The translations under genes and the position numbers were made by a program. Shown in pieces: positions 10,213-18,058 of a DNA stretch of 64,000 nucleotides (the first letter of the stretch is position 1; every line of letters starts with the position of its first letter). Source of the stretch: Alphaproteobacteria bacterium (lineage in GTDB: Bacteria; Pseudomonadota; Alphaproteobacteria; Caulobacterales; Hyphomonadaceae); contig JAHJSB010000060.1 in the NCBI GenBank assembly GCA_018830285.1, positions 62,001 through 126,000 of the forward strand. The letters run 5' to 3'. The notes beneath the pieces are model-generated. The model was not told the DNA's origin. It made no database searches and saw only the letters and a program-made list of their open reading frames with translations.

Positions 10213-10671
10213 ATGATTGCTTCACTTCTCGACCCCGACCAGTTCAAGAACAAGGCTTCCGAAGCGGCGGGCCTGCTGCGCAGCATGGCCAATCCACACC
10301 GGCTGATGATCCTCTGCCGCCTTGGCGACACGGAAATGTCGGTCGGCGAATTGCGCGAGGGTACCGCCCTGTCGCAATCCTCGCTGTCACAGCATCTTGG
10401 CGTGCTACGTCAGGAAGGCCTCGTGCGCACGCGCCGGCAGGGCCAGTCTATTTTCTATTCGATTGCCGACCCGGCGGCGAACCGCGTGATCACGACGCTG
10501 GCGGCGATCTATTGCCCGGAACTCCTGGCCGAGGCGCAAGAAGCGGCCGGGTCGAAGGATTGTTTTGCGGCATGTCCATTTGTTCTGGATGGCGACACGG
10601 CCAGCGCAGCGCGGGCAGGGCGCAAGTCGCCCAAGCCATGGACACGCCCGACAAAAAGGTCCGGGAAATGA
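10213..10671 (+). CDS. bigR: ArsR-family persulfide-sensing repressor, BigR/SqrR-like
   Basis: A 152-residue winged-helix repressor. Residues 25-85 form the ArsR domain (LRSMANPHRLMILCRL, then SQSSLSQHLGVLRQEGLV as the recognition helix). Cys35 (ILCRL) and Cys101 (IYCPE) are 66 residues apart, exactly as the redox pair of SqrR/BigR that forms an intramolecular polysulfide bridge and releases DNA. The C-terminus beyond residue 110 is extended, with two further cysteines and a basic tail, and overlaps the TSUP gene (ATGA). Expected to repress itself, the exporter and the divergent dioxygenase. Confidence 0.9.
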   Translation: MIASLLDPDQFKNKASEAAGLLRSMANPHRLMILCRLGDTEMSVGELREGTALSQSSLSQHLGVLRQEGLVRTRRQGQSIFYSIADPAANRVITTLAAIYCPELLAEAQEAAGSKDCFAACPFVLDGDTASAARAGRKSPKPWTRPTKRSGK

Positions 10672-11468
10672 TGGAACTCACACCTCTTGTGATTCTTGCT
10701 GCGATTGCGAGCGGGGCGATCATAGGCGTGTTTCTTGGAACGTTTGGCGGCGGCGGTTCGGTTTTGGCCGCGCCGCTCCTGCTCTATGTTGTCGGTGTCA
10801 CGGACCCGCACATGGCGATTGGTACATCGGCGGCCGCAGTGGCCGCCATCGCGCTGTTCAGCCTGATCGGGCACTGGCGCGGCGGCACAGTGAAATGGCC
10901 GTGCGCGATTGTTTTTGCCCTGTCCGGCTTTGCCGGGTCGATCATCGGGTCGACGATCGCAAAACAGATTGATGGCAGCCAGCTATTGCTGGCCTTTTCC
11001 ATCGCCATGGCCGCCATCGCGCTGTCAATGTTCCGCAAGCCGGCTTTTGCGGGAGACCCGGATGTGCACCTGACGCCATCGATCACGATGCGCATCGCGC
11101 CGCTAGGCCTCGTCGTGGGCATGGCCGCCGGTTTCTTCGGCATTGGCGGCGGATTCCTGATCGTGCCAGGCCTGATGCTGGCGGCCGGAATGACGATGTC
11201 GAACGCCACCGCCTCTTCGCTCGTGTCGGTCGCCCTGTTCGGTGCCGCGACGTCGGCCAATTATGCCTTGTCCGGCATGGTCGATGGGCGGCTTGTCGTG
11301 CTCCTGCTGGTTGGCGGTGCGGCGGGCGGCCTGGTCGGCATCGCGATTTCCCGTGCGCTGTCGGGCAGGGTTCGTGTGGCGCGGTCGGCCTTCGCCGTGA
11401 TGATCCTCGTCGTTGCGGCCTATGTCGCATGGAACGCCGTGGGTGCCCTGACCGTTCATCCTGCGTAA
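10668..11468 (+). CDS. TSUP family sulfite/sulfur-compound exporter (TauE/SafE)
   Basis: A 266-residue membrane protein with about eight spans in two homologous halves; each half has the glycine-rich TSUP signature (GVFLGTFGGGGSVLAAPLL near residue 16 and GMAAGFFGIGGGFLIVPGL near 150). The start is one of two tandem ATGs (10668, 10671) overlapping the repressor's stop; a much longer frame from 10512 lies inside the repressor gene and is rejected. In the bigR-type locus such permeases are thought to export sulfite made by the persulfide dioxygenase. Substrate is inferred from context. Confidence 0.9.
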   Translation: MMELTPLVILAAIASGAIIGVFLGTFGGGGSVLAAPLLLYVVGVTDPHMAIGTSAAAVAAIALFSLIGHWRGGTVKWPCAIVFALSGFAGSIIGSTIAKQIDGSQLLLAFSIAMAAIALSMFRKPAFAGDPDVHLTPSITMRIAPLGLVVGMAAGFFGIGGGFLIVPGLMLAAGMTMSNATASSLVSVALFGAATSANYALSGMVDGRLVVLLLVGGAAGGLVGIAISRALSGRVRVARSAFAVMILVVAAYVAWNAVGALTVHPA

Positions 11469-11591
11469 ATGGCGCGCCAGGCAGTCGGACTGAACAAGCT
11501 TGCTGAACTCTTGCCTTGGGGCTGATATAGGTCAGAGTTGATGATGGATGCCAGCGGGTGGGTGGCACGAACAAGAACAGGGAGACGTGGG

Positions 11592-12311
11592 ATGGGATTG
11601 ATCTGGTGGATTTTACCAGCCGTGGCAGGCGTGATTGGCCTGATGCTGCTGTTTGCCGGCTTCGGGAAGCTCGCGAAACTGAAACCGGTCTCCGGTGGCT
11701 CGCGCCTGTTGTTTGGCGTCGGATTCCTGGGGCTAGCCGGGATCGTGGCGTTTGCGGGCCTCAACCTGCAAACCTACAAACGCCTGACCTTTGAGCGCGA
11801 CGTCGCGCACATCAAGTTCGCCGCCGTGGACGGTTCACCTGGCACCTACCATGTTGATGTAACCTTCTCGGACGGCCAGAAACTGCTGGAGGCGACAGGC
11901 GCGCAGCCGATCCTGCGCGGCGACCAGTTCGAGATCGGCGCCCAGGTCATCAAGTTCCTGCCAGTCGCCAACATGCTCGGCTATGATTCGATCTACCGGC
12001 TGGAATATCTCGAAGGCCGCGATGCGCGCCGGTTCTCCTCTGACGCGGTAACCGACGCCCAGACCAATGGCATTGCGCTGTCGCAGAACCCGGGGCTCGA
12101 CGTGCACGCGCTGGCCGAAAAGGAAGGCAAGCGTTTCGGCATTGATGCGCAATATGGCTCGGCCACGTACCAGCCCATGGGTGACGGCTTCGAATATGAT
12201 GTCAACATCACGCAGGACGCGCTTGTCGCCCGGCCAACCGAGGCCACGAAGACCCTGATCCAGAAGGGCGCCTATCCGGGCTTCCAGTCGACGAACGGTG
12301 GCCAGAAATGA
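11592..12311 (+). CDS. Conserved membrane-anchored protein of unknown function
   Basis: A 239-residue protein with two N-terminal hydrophobic spans (about residues 3-24 and 35-60, separated by a short basic loop) and a soluble C-terminal domain of mixed strands and helices. No catalytic motif is apparent. A good Shine-Dalgarno (GGAGACGTGG) precedes the ATG at 11592. Its stop overlaps the ATG of the following methyltransferase (ATGA), so the two are translated together. I do not recognise a named family with confidence. Confidence 0.75.
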   Translation: MGLIWWILPAVAGVIGLMLLFAGFGKLAKLKPVSGGSRLLFGVGFLGLAGIVAFAGLNLQTYKRLTFERDVAHIKFAAVDGSPGTYHVDVTFSDGQKLLEATGAQPILRGDQFEIGAQVIKFLPVANMLGYDSIYRLEYLEGRDARRFSSDAVTDAQTNGIALSQNPGLDVHALAEKEGKRFGIDAQYGSATYQPMGDGFEYDVNITQDALVARPTEATKTLIQKGAYPGFQSTNGGQK

Positions 12312-12934
12312 ACCCCTGGGAACGCTATGTTGTGCCGAACCTGATCGCGTGTGCCTGTGGCTCCAAGCCGATCATGAAGCAGCGGGAGAAAGTTGTTCCG
12401 AAGGCGGAGGGCCGCGTGCTGGAACTCGGCTGCGGGTCGGGCACGAATTTCGCCATGTATGATGCGGGCAAGGTCGATCGCCTGTTTGCGCTCGAGCCTT
12501 CTCCCGGCATGCTGGTCAAGGCGCGCCGCGAGGCGGGTACGCTCGGCTTCGGCAACCAGATCGAATTCCTCGAGGCAGGCGCCGAAGCCATTCCGCTGGA
12601 CGACGATTCCATCGACACGGCGGTGATCACGTTCGTGCTGTGCACGATCCCGGACTGGAAGTCGGCACTGGCCGAGACGCGGCGCGTGTTGAAGCCCGGC
12701 GGGCGGGTCCTGTTTTCCGAACACGGACTGGCGCCGGATCAAGGCGTCGCCAAATGGCAGCGCCGGATCGAACCGGTCTGGAAACCCCTGGCCGGGGGCT
12801 GCCACCTGACCCGTGACGTGGCGGCGATGTTCACGGAAGCCGGTTTCACGCTGGAAGATGCCGAAACCATGTACCTGCCATCGACACCACGCGTGGCGGG
12901 CTTTGTCAGCTGGGGCGCCGCCCGCGCGGCCTGA
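12308..12934 (+). CDS. Class I SAM-dependent methyltransferase
   Basis: A 208-residue Rossmann-fold methyltransferase of the UbiE/METTL7-like type. Motif I is VLELGCGSGTNF (around residue 37), the acidic post-I residue is FALEPSPGM, and motif IV/post is DTAVITFVLCTIPDW; LKPGGRVLFSEHG is motif VI. The cysteine-containing N-terminus (LIACACGSKPIMKQREKVVP) and the overall length match small methyltransferases acting on thiol or lipid substrates, but the acceptor is unknown. Coupled to the upstream membrane protein and 5 bp from the DUF3445 gene. Confidence 0.85.
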   Translation: MNPWERYVVPNLIACACGSKPIMKQREKVVPKAEGRVLELGCGSGTNFAMYDAGKVDRLFALEPSPGMLVKARREAGTLGFGNQIEFLEAGAEAIPLDDDSIDTAVITFVLCTIPDWKSALAETRRVLKPGGRVLFSEHGLAPDQGVAKWQRRIEPVWKPLAGGCHLTRDVAAMFTEAGFTLEDAETMYLPSTPRVAGFVSWGAARAA

Positions 12935-12939
12935 CGAAC

Positions 12940-13758
12940 ATGCGGACACCGCCCTACCTGCCTTATCTCGCAGGACCGCCAAGCCTTGCGCCCGGCCTGA
13001 AGCCGATCGATCCAGGCATGTGGCTGGCACCAGATTCCGAAGCAACGGCCTGGCTGCCCGAAAAGACCGTCCTGATGCGCACGCATCGCGCGCAGGTATT
13101 TGCCGATACCGGTATTCCGGATGCCATCGGCGAGACAGCAGACGCCGTCTTGGCCGTCGCAGGCCCCGGCGCGCCGGACTGGCGCAGCCCGCTCGAACAG
13201 GCTGCCGCGCGTGTCTCCGATGATCTTTGTCTCCTCCTGCCGGACGACGCGGGCCGATGGGTGCTGCGGGCGGCCAGCCTGGTCGCGCCGACCTTCTGGT
13301 CGCTGGCGGACAAGATCGGCCAGCCGCTGGCCGGATTGCACACAACGGTGCCTGGTGCCAATCCGGGCCTCGTCGCGCGCATTTCGCGCATGTTTGACGG
13401 CCTTGCTGCCGGGACGGTGCTGGAACGGTTCAACTGGACTGTCCAGGCGGGCCCTGAGCGCTTCACGCCGAGCAGCGAACCGCTGAAGGCGATGGCGCGG
13501 GCGGCGCCGGACGCGGCCGCGCTGGACTTGCTGCATTTCCGGGTCGAACGCCAGACGATCTCGAAACTGCCGGAGACGGGCGCCGTCGTGTTCACGATCC
13601 GCACCTGTATCGACCCGTTGGCTGCCGCCTTGCCGGACGCCGGTCATGTCCGCGCGTTCGAGGCGGCATGGAGCGGCATCGACCCTGCGCTGCGCGACTA
13701 CAAGGGCTGGCCTGCCTATGAGCGGCTGGTGCGCGCGGCCTTGGCTGAGCTTGCCTGA
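12940..13758 (+). CDS. Haem-dependent oxidative N-demethylase alpha-subunit family (DUF3445)
   Basis: A 272-residue protein of the DUF3445 family. Diagnostic segments are PYLAGPPSLAPGLKPID at the N-terminus, the central FWSLADKIGQPLAGLHTTVPG, and the C-terminal LHFRVERQTISKLPETG followed by VVFTIRTCIDPL. Family members described as HdmA bind haem in a PAS-like fold and oxidise secondary amines such as dimethylamine with other subunits. None of those partner subunits is adjacent; instead it closes a three-gene unit with a methyltransferase and a membrane protein. Catalytic role here is therefore uncertain. Confidence 0.8.
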   Translation: MRTPPYLPYLAGPPSLAPGLKPIDPGMWLAPDSEATAWLPEKTVLMRTHRAQVFADTGIPDAIGETADAVLAVAGPGAPDWRSPLEQAAARVSDDLCLLLPDDAGRWVLRAASLVAPTFWSLADKIGQPLAGLHTTVPGANPGLVARISRMFDGLAAGTVLERFNWTVQAGPERFTPSSEPLKAMARAAPDAAALDLLHFRVERQTISKLPETGAVVFTIRTCIDPLAAALPDAGHVRAFEAAWSGIDPALRDYKGWPAYERLVRAALAELA

Positions 13759-13830
13759 GGCCCGCCCGGGTGGACGAATGGCGCGGCGCCGCCTAGATCA
13801 GGCCCGGACACGGACACACCGGAGACCGAC

Positions 13831-14268
13831 ATGAATTACTGGCTGATGAAATCCGAACCCGATGCCTGGAGCTGGGAGCAGCAGAAGGCGAAAGGCAAGG
13901 CGGGCGAGGAATGGTCCGGCATTCGCAACTACACGGCGCGCAATTTCATGCGCGACATGAAGCTGGGCGACCAGGTGTTCTTCTACCATTCCAACAAGGG
14001 GCTGGAAGTGGTTGGCATTTGCGAAGTCAGCGCGCTCAGCGCGCCGGATTCGACGACCGATGAGCCTCGCTGGGACTGCGTGCACATCCGCGCGCTTGCC
14101 GACATGCCCAAGCCGGTGACGCTGAAAGACGTCAAGGCCAATCCGAAGCTGGCCGAGATGAGCCTGGTCAAATCCTTCCGCCTGTCGGTCCAGCCTGTAC
14201 TGGCGTCTGAGTGGAAGGAAGTGTGCCGGATGGGCGGGATCGACCCGAAGACGCTGAAGCCAGCCTGA
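13831..14268 (+). CDS. EVE domain protein (thymocyte nuclear protein 1-like)
   Basis: A 145-residue single EVE domain, a PUA-like fold that reads modified bases in DNA or RNA. Recognisable are the start MNYWLMKSEPDAWSWE, WSGIRNYTARNFMRDMKLGD near 30-50, FFYHSN and VGICEVSA. The full EVE length is present with no extra effector domain, which points to the housekeeping form found widely in Proteobacteria rather than to a restriction fusion. Ligand unknown. It is convergent with the racemase gene. Confidence 0.92.
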   Translation: MNYWLMKSEPDAWSWEQQKAKGKAGEEWSGIRNYTARNFMRDMKLGDQVFFYHSNKGLEVVGICEVSALSAPDSTTDEPRWDCVHIRALADMPKPVTLKDVKANPKLAEMSLVKSFRLSVQPVLASEWKEVCRMGGIDPKTLKPA

Positions 14269-14283
14269 TTGTGTCAGGGAGGC

Positions 14284-14309
14284 TCATCCTGAGTGAAGCC
14301 GAAGGACGA
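14284..14309. repeat. Single REP-like imperfect palindrome
   Basis: TCATCCT and AGGACGA form the arms of an imperfect inverted repeat between the convergent EVE and racemase genes. The pattern (ATCCTGAG ... GAAGGA) resembles short dispersed palindromes seen in many proteobacterial intergenic regions. Only one copy is in this window, so repetitiveness cannot be shown here. Confidence 0.4.
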
Positions 14310-14323
14310 ACGCTCGGATCGGT

Positions 14324-15016
14324 CTAGGCGCAGGCGAGGTCCATCGCAGCCTCGCAATGGATGCGGGCGGTGTCGTAGACGGGCAGGGGGCTGTTGGCCG
14401 CGTTCAGGACAAGCCCGATTTCCGTACAGCCGAGGATCACGCTGTCGGCGCCGCGCGCGGCGAGCGCCTGCGTGATCTCGATATATCGGCGCGTCGTTTC
14501 CGGCGTGACGATGCCCTTCACGAGATCGTCGAAAATGATGCGGTGAATATCATCTCGCTCGGCCGGTTCGGGCACCATGGGCGGCGCGCCGAACGCGTTG
14601 GCGAGATAGTCCGGATAGAAGGGCTCTTCCATCGTGTAGCGGGTGCCGAGCAGGGCCGGGGCCCGGCGCCCGTCGGCGCTGAGGCGGGCGGCGGTGGTGT
14701 CGATGATGTGCAGGAAAGGAACCGTCAGGGCCTGCTGCAGGGGCGCGGCCACCTTGTGCATCGTATTCGTGGCGAGCAGGACCAGTCCGGCGCCTGCCTG
14801 TTCCAGTCGCTTGCCGGCTTCGGCAAGTTCGCGGCCTGCTTCATCCCAGGCGCCGGACTGTTGCAGCGCCTGCACATGACCGAAATCGAGCGCGTCGATC
14901 ATCACGCGGGCGCTGGCATTGCCGCCTGATCGGGCGCGCGCGAGTTCGCATAGCGTTTCGTAATAGATGACCGTCGAGGCCGGGCCCATACCGCCGATGA
15001 TGCCGATCGTTTTCAT
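14324..15016 (-). CDS. Aspartate/glutamate racemase family protein
   Basis: A 230-residue amino-acid racemase of the Asp/Glu family. The N-terminus MKTIGIIGGMGP is typical; the two catalytic cysteine/threonine sites are LVLLATNTMHK (about residue 83), where Thr replaces the usual first Cys, and VILGCTEIGLVL (about 195), which keeps the second Cys. The same TNTMH/GCTE pairing is standard for the YgeA-like broad-specificity branch, in which only one Cys may be retained. The ATG at 15016 overlaps the stop of gmhB, so both are translated from one message. Confidence 0.88.
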   Translation of the reverse strand: MKTIGIIGGMGPASTVIYYETLCELARARSGGNASARVMIDALDFGHVQALQQSGAWDEAGRELAEAGKRLEQAGAGLVLLATNTMHKVAAPLQQALTVPFLHIIDTTAARLSADGRRAPALLGTRYTMEEPFYPDYLANAFGAPPMVPEPAERDDIHRIIFDDLVKGIVTPETTRRYIEITQALAARGADSVILGCTEIGLVLNAANSPLPVYDTARIHCEAAMDLACA

Positions 15017-15543
15017 CCGCGATTGCCTTCCTCGAAGCTGGCGAGCGTCCATTCGGCAAATTGCGACAGGTCACCGCCCTTGAACAGGAAGCCTGCCACG
15101 CCGGCAGCGCGGGCCGCCTCGATATCGGCTTGCTTGTCGCCGATCAGGAAACTCGACTCTCGCTTCACGGGGAAGTCGGCCATGGCCTTCAGCAGCATGC
15201 CGGGCTTTGGCTTGCGGTCGAAACTGTCGCGCCGGTAGCGCGGATTTTCGCCTTCCTCGTGGTATGGGCAATAGTAGATGCGGTCGACGGTGGTGCCCTT
15301 TGCGCGGAGCTCGCCCAGCATCCAGTCATGCAACACGTGCATGTCGTGTTCACTGTAATAGTCACGTGCGATTCCGGACTGGTTGGTGATTACGAAAACG
15401 AACCAGCCGCGGGCCTTGAAGGTTGCAATTGTCTCAATCGCACCGTCGATCCATTCAAAGTCGGAAACCCGGCTGACATAGCCCTTGTCGACGTTGATCA
15501 CGCCGTCGCGGTCGAGGAAAAGAGCAGGGCGCTGATGGATCAT
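15013..15543 (-). CDS. gmhB: D-glycero-D-manno-heptose 1,7-bisphosphate 7-phosphatase
   Basis: A 176-residue HAD-superfamily phosphatase of LPS heptose biosynthesis. Motif I is FLDRDGVIN (nucleophile and acid aspartates), motif II ITNQSGIA, and motif III/IV RKPKPGMLL and FLIGDKQADIEAA. A zinc-binding loop is only partly kept (YYCPYHEEG, with one Cys and one His), so the metal site may differ. HisB-N-type histidinol phosphatase is the alternative. The start is uncertain: an in-frame TTG at 15573 is possible, but the ATG at 15543 gives the family's normal N-terminus. Confidence 0.85.
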   Translation of the reverse strand: MIHQRPALFLDRDGVINVDKGYVSRVSDFEWIDGAIETIATFKARGWFVFVITNQSGIARDYYSEHDMHVLHDWMLGELRAKGTTVDRIYYCPYHEEGENPRYRRDSFDRKPKPGMLLKAMADFPVKRESSFLIGDKQADIEAARAAGVAGFLFKGGDLSQFAEWTLASFEEGNRG

Positions 15544-15688
15544 CTCGGCGCTGTTTGCCCGTGTGCCGCCCAAGTTGCAACACCTGCCCCCGTGTCAAAA
15601 CGACTGGACCTGCCCGGGAAAACGCGGTTGTCTGAGCACTGAAGGGCCGACAAGAGCCCTCAACCAAGACCCATGGGAGGGCAAATCT

Positions 15689-15973
15689 ATGGAACAATAT
15701 CTACCGCTCATTCTGAGCGCCGTCGGTGGCACGGTGCTCGGTCCAATCATTGCGAAGCTGACCGGTGGCAGTGGCACCGGCGGAATCGTCGGCGGCATCA
15801 TCGGTGGCCTCGGCGCGCATTTCGGCCTTGATGCAGCCGGAATACAAGTGCTGGGTGACGCCGCAGCCGGGGCGACTTCGCCCATGAACATCGTCAACAG
15901 CCTGCTCGAAGGCGGCGTTGGTGGTGGTGTGCTCGGCGTGATCGCCGGCATGGTGATGAAGAACAAAGGCTAG
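15689..15973 (+). CDS. Small glycine-rich membrane protein
   Basis: A 94-residue hydrophobic protein with repeated small-residue stretches (GGTVLGPIIAKL, GGIVGGIIGGLGAHFGL, LLEGGVGGGVLGVIAGMVM), suggesting two or three closely packed helices of the glycine-zipper kind. It resembles small YMGG/whole-membrane proteins of unknown function found in alphaproteobacteria. A purine-rich GGGAGGG lies upstream of the ATG at 15689, and a clear terminator follows, so it is a single-gene transcript. No function can be assigned. Confidence 0.75.
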   Translation: MEQYLPLILSAVGGTVLGPIIAKLTGGSGTGGIVGGIIGGLGAHFGLDAAGIQVLGDAAAGATSPMNIVNSLLEGGVGGGVLGVIAGMVMKNKG

Positions 15974-16010
15974 CGCCTTCGCGCTCTGACACGATTTTAA
16001 TCAAATACCT

Positions 16011-16040
16011 GGCGATCCGGCCTCCGCCGGGTCGCCTTTT
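16011..16040. terminator. Intrinsic terminator after the glycine-rich gene
   Basis: GGCGATCCGG (16011-16020) pairs with CCGGGTCGCC (16027-16036), one G-T pair, 6-base loop, then TTTT. It lies between the convergent small membrane protein and MFS genes and could serve both, though the U-run favours the plus strand. Confidence 0.8.
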
Positions 16041-17300
16041 CTATTCCGCTGCCGCCGGGAGGGCGTCCCTGTTTTCGCGGACCCCGCGCATGAACGGCAC
16101 GATGGCGAGCAGGGTCAGCAGCGCTGACAGGAGGAAGGCCGCGCCGCCAAAATGAAACGGCGCGCTGTCATGCGTGAAGTAGTAGAGTATGCCATTCATC
16201 GCGAGCGGACCGACGATCATTGCCAGGGAATTGAGGCTCGAACTCGCCCCCTGCAACTCGCCCTGCGCATTGCGCGGCGTCAGGGTCGACATCAGCGAAT
16301 TGATCGCCGGACCCGTCACACCGCCCAGCGCGCCGATCGGGATAATCGCATAGACGATCCAGGCCTGACCGGCGAAGGCATAGGCGAACAGGCAGATCAC
16401 GCTGACTGACATGCCCAGCAAGGCGGTGCGCACGGTGCCGATCCGGTTCAGGATCAGCCCCATGAGTCCGGCCTGCACGACGGCGGCACCGACGCCGACC
16501 AGGCCAAGCGAGAAGCCGATCTCCTTGGGACTCCAGTCATAGCGGATTTCGCCATGCACCGACCAGGTCGCCGGGAAGACAGTATGCGCGAGAAAGTAAA
16601 TGCCGGCGGCCAGCAGGAACCATGAAACCTGGGGCAGCTTGGAAAAGTGCTTGGCGGCGCCGAACGGATTGGCGCGCTTGAATGCGAATGGACGACGGTG
16701 CGCCTTGTCCAGCGATTCCGGCAGGACGAAGAAGCCATAGCAGAAATTCACGGCAGCGAGGCCCGCAGCGGCGAAGAAAGGGGCCCGCGGGCTTATCTCG
16801 CCAAGGAAGCCGCCGATAACCGGTCCGAACACGAAGCCGAATCCGAACGCGGCGCCGATCATTCCGAAGGCGCGGCCCCGGTCCTTGGGCTCAGTCACAT
16901 CGGCAATATAGGCATTGGCGGTTGAATAGGTTGCGCCGGAAATGCCGGACAGGGCCCGCCCGATGAAGAGCAGCCAGATCGATCCGGCAAATCCCATGAT
17001 GATGAAATCGATGGCGAGCGTGCCAATGGAGACGAGGAGGACGAGACGGCGTCCGAAATGGTCCGACAGGGCCCCGACGGTCGGTCCGAACAGGAAGTTC
17101 ATCAGCGCGTAGGTGGCGGCCAGCAGGCCGAGCCAGAGCGTGGCGTCTTCCGGCGGCACATGCATCATGTCCTGGATCAGGCTCGGAATGACCGGAATGA
17201 TCAGGCCGAAGGCCAGCATGTCGATGGCAACGGTTACCAGAACGAAGAGGAACGCGTTCTTGCCGTGTTTGCGGAGGGCAGGGGTGTCGGTCATGTTCAC
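16041..17300 (-). CDS. MFS transporter, TCR/Tet family
   Basis: A 419-residue, 12-span major facilitator of the TetA-type drug:proton antiporter group. Motif A in the 2-3 loop reads GALSDHFGRRLVLL, motif C in span 5 is IGAAFGFGFVFGPVIGG, and the N-terminal LVTVAIDMLAFGLIIPVIPSL matches TetA. Spans are interrupted by a central loop with ESLDKAHRRPF. Drug specificity cannot be predicted; many chromosomal relatives do not confer tetracycline resistance. It is divergent from the GNAT gene at 17435. Confidence 0.88.
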   Translation of the reverse strand: MNMTDTPALRKHGKNAFLFVLVTVAIDMLAFGLIIPVIPSLIQDMMHVPPEDATLWLGLLAATYALMNFLFGPTVGALSDHFGRRLVLLVSIGTLAIDFIIMGFAGSIWLLFIGRALSGISGATYSTANAYIADVTEPKDRGRAFGMIGAAFGFGFVFGPVIGGFLGEISPRAPFFAAAGLAAVNFCYGFFVLPESLDKAHRRPFAFKRANPFGAAKHFSKLPQVSWFLLAAGIYFLAHTVFPATWSVHGEIRYDWSPKEIGFSLGLVGVGAAVVQAGLMGLILNRIGTVRTALLGMSVSVICLFAYAFAGQAWIVYAIIPIGALGGVTGPAINSLMSTLTPRNAQGELQGASSSLNSLAMIVGPLAMNGILYYFTHDSAPFHFGGAAFLLSALLTLLAIVPFMRGVRENRDALPAAAE

Positions 17301-17434
17301 GCTTTGGGAGGGAATGTGGTAAAGGTCAATCGCGCCGGGTCAGGCTTGAGCCAATTCCGATGGGCAGTCACTTTGACGGCACCCGGGCGGCGCACCAGAA
17401 ATACCGCGCAGCATTGCAGGAGAGGCATCAGGCC

Positions 17435-18055
17435 ATGGCAGACGGCATACCGGTCACGCGAATGGATGTTCCGGCGTCACGGATTGCAGAGATCCGTGAT
17501 TCTGTGCGCGCCACGACACATCTTGGCGGCGGGCCAGAGGCCTCGCGCCTGGCGCAGGCTGACGACGCGTCCGCTTTCCTCGTCTTCCTGTCGGACCCGG
17601 CCGTGCACGCGCCGATCTATTCCCTGCCGCGCCCCCTGACCGAAGCGAACGTGCTGGCCTTCATCGAGGATCACCTTGCCCAGCGCGCGGCCGGCGAGGG
17701 CCTGCTGTTCGTGCGCGACGACGGCGAGGGCAGAATTCTCGGTTACAGCGATATCCAGGTCTGGCCCGAATGGGCGGCGGGCGAACTGGGCGGCGCCCTG
17801 CACCCGTCGCAGCATCGTCAGGGCCGAGGCACGCGCGGCGCGGCAGAGAGCTTCACATGGATGTTCGATTCATTGCATCTCGACCTGATCTGCGAGACGG
17901 CGAGCCGCGAGAACACGGCAACCCAGCGCATGCTGGACGGGCTGGGATTCGCGCGGAAAGGCGAGGTGGAGAGCACCCGCCCTGACGGCACGACCCGTGC
18001 CTCGCTGGTGTGGGAAATGACGCGGGATGACTGGTTCCGCCTGCATCCGGCCTGA
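17435..18055 (+). CDS. GNAT family N-acetyltransferase, RimJ/RimL-like
   Basis: A 206-residue acetyltransferase. The N-terminal third is variable; the acetyl-CoA loop is degenerate, HRQGRGTRGAAESFTWMF (about residues 130-147), followed by LDLICETASRENTATQRMLDGLGF, the typical motif in which an Asn-x2-Ser/Thr-x3-Leu-x2-Gly segment positions the cofactor. The final KGEVE/REDW-like part matches acetyltransferase_3 proteins. The ATG at 17435 is chosen because GCAGGAGAGG stands 8-10 bases upstream; a frame from 17360 lacks such a signal. Substrate unknown. Confidence 0.82.
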   Translation: MADGIPVTRMDVPASRIAEIRDSVRATTHLGGGPEASRLAQADDASAFLVFLSDPAVHAPIYSLPRPLTEANVLAFIEDHLAQRAAGEGLLFVRDDGEGRILGYSDIQVWPEWAAGELGGALHPSQHRQGRGTRGAAESFTWMFDSLHLDLICETASRENTATQRMLDGLGFARKGEVESTRPDGTTRASLVWEMTRDDWFRLHPA

Positions 18056-18058
18056 TCG

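Noticed and set aside
16041-17300. Acquired tetracycline-resistance gene
   Set aside because: TetA-like motifs are shared by many chromosomal MFS exporters; there is no mobile context or TetR partner beside it.
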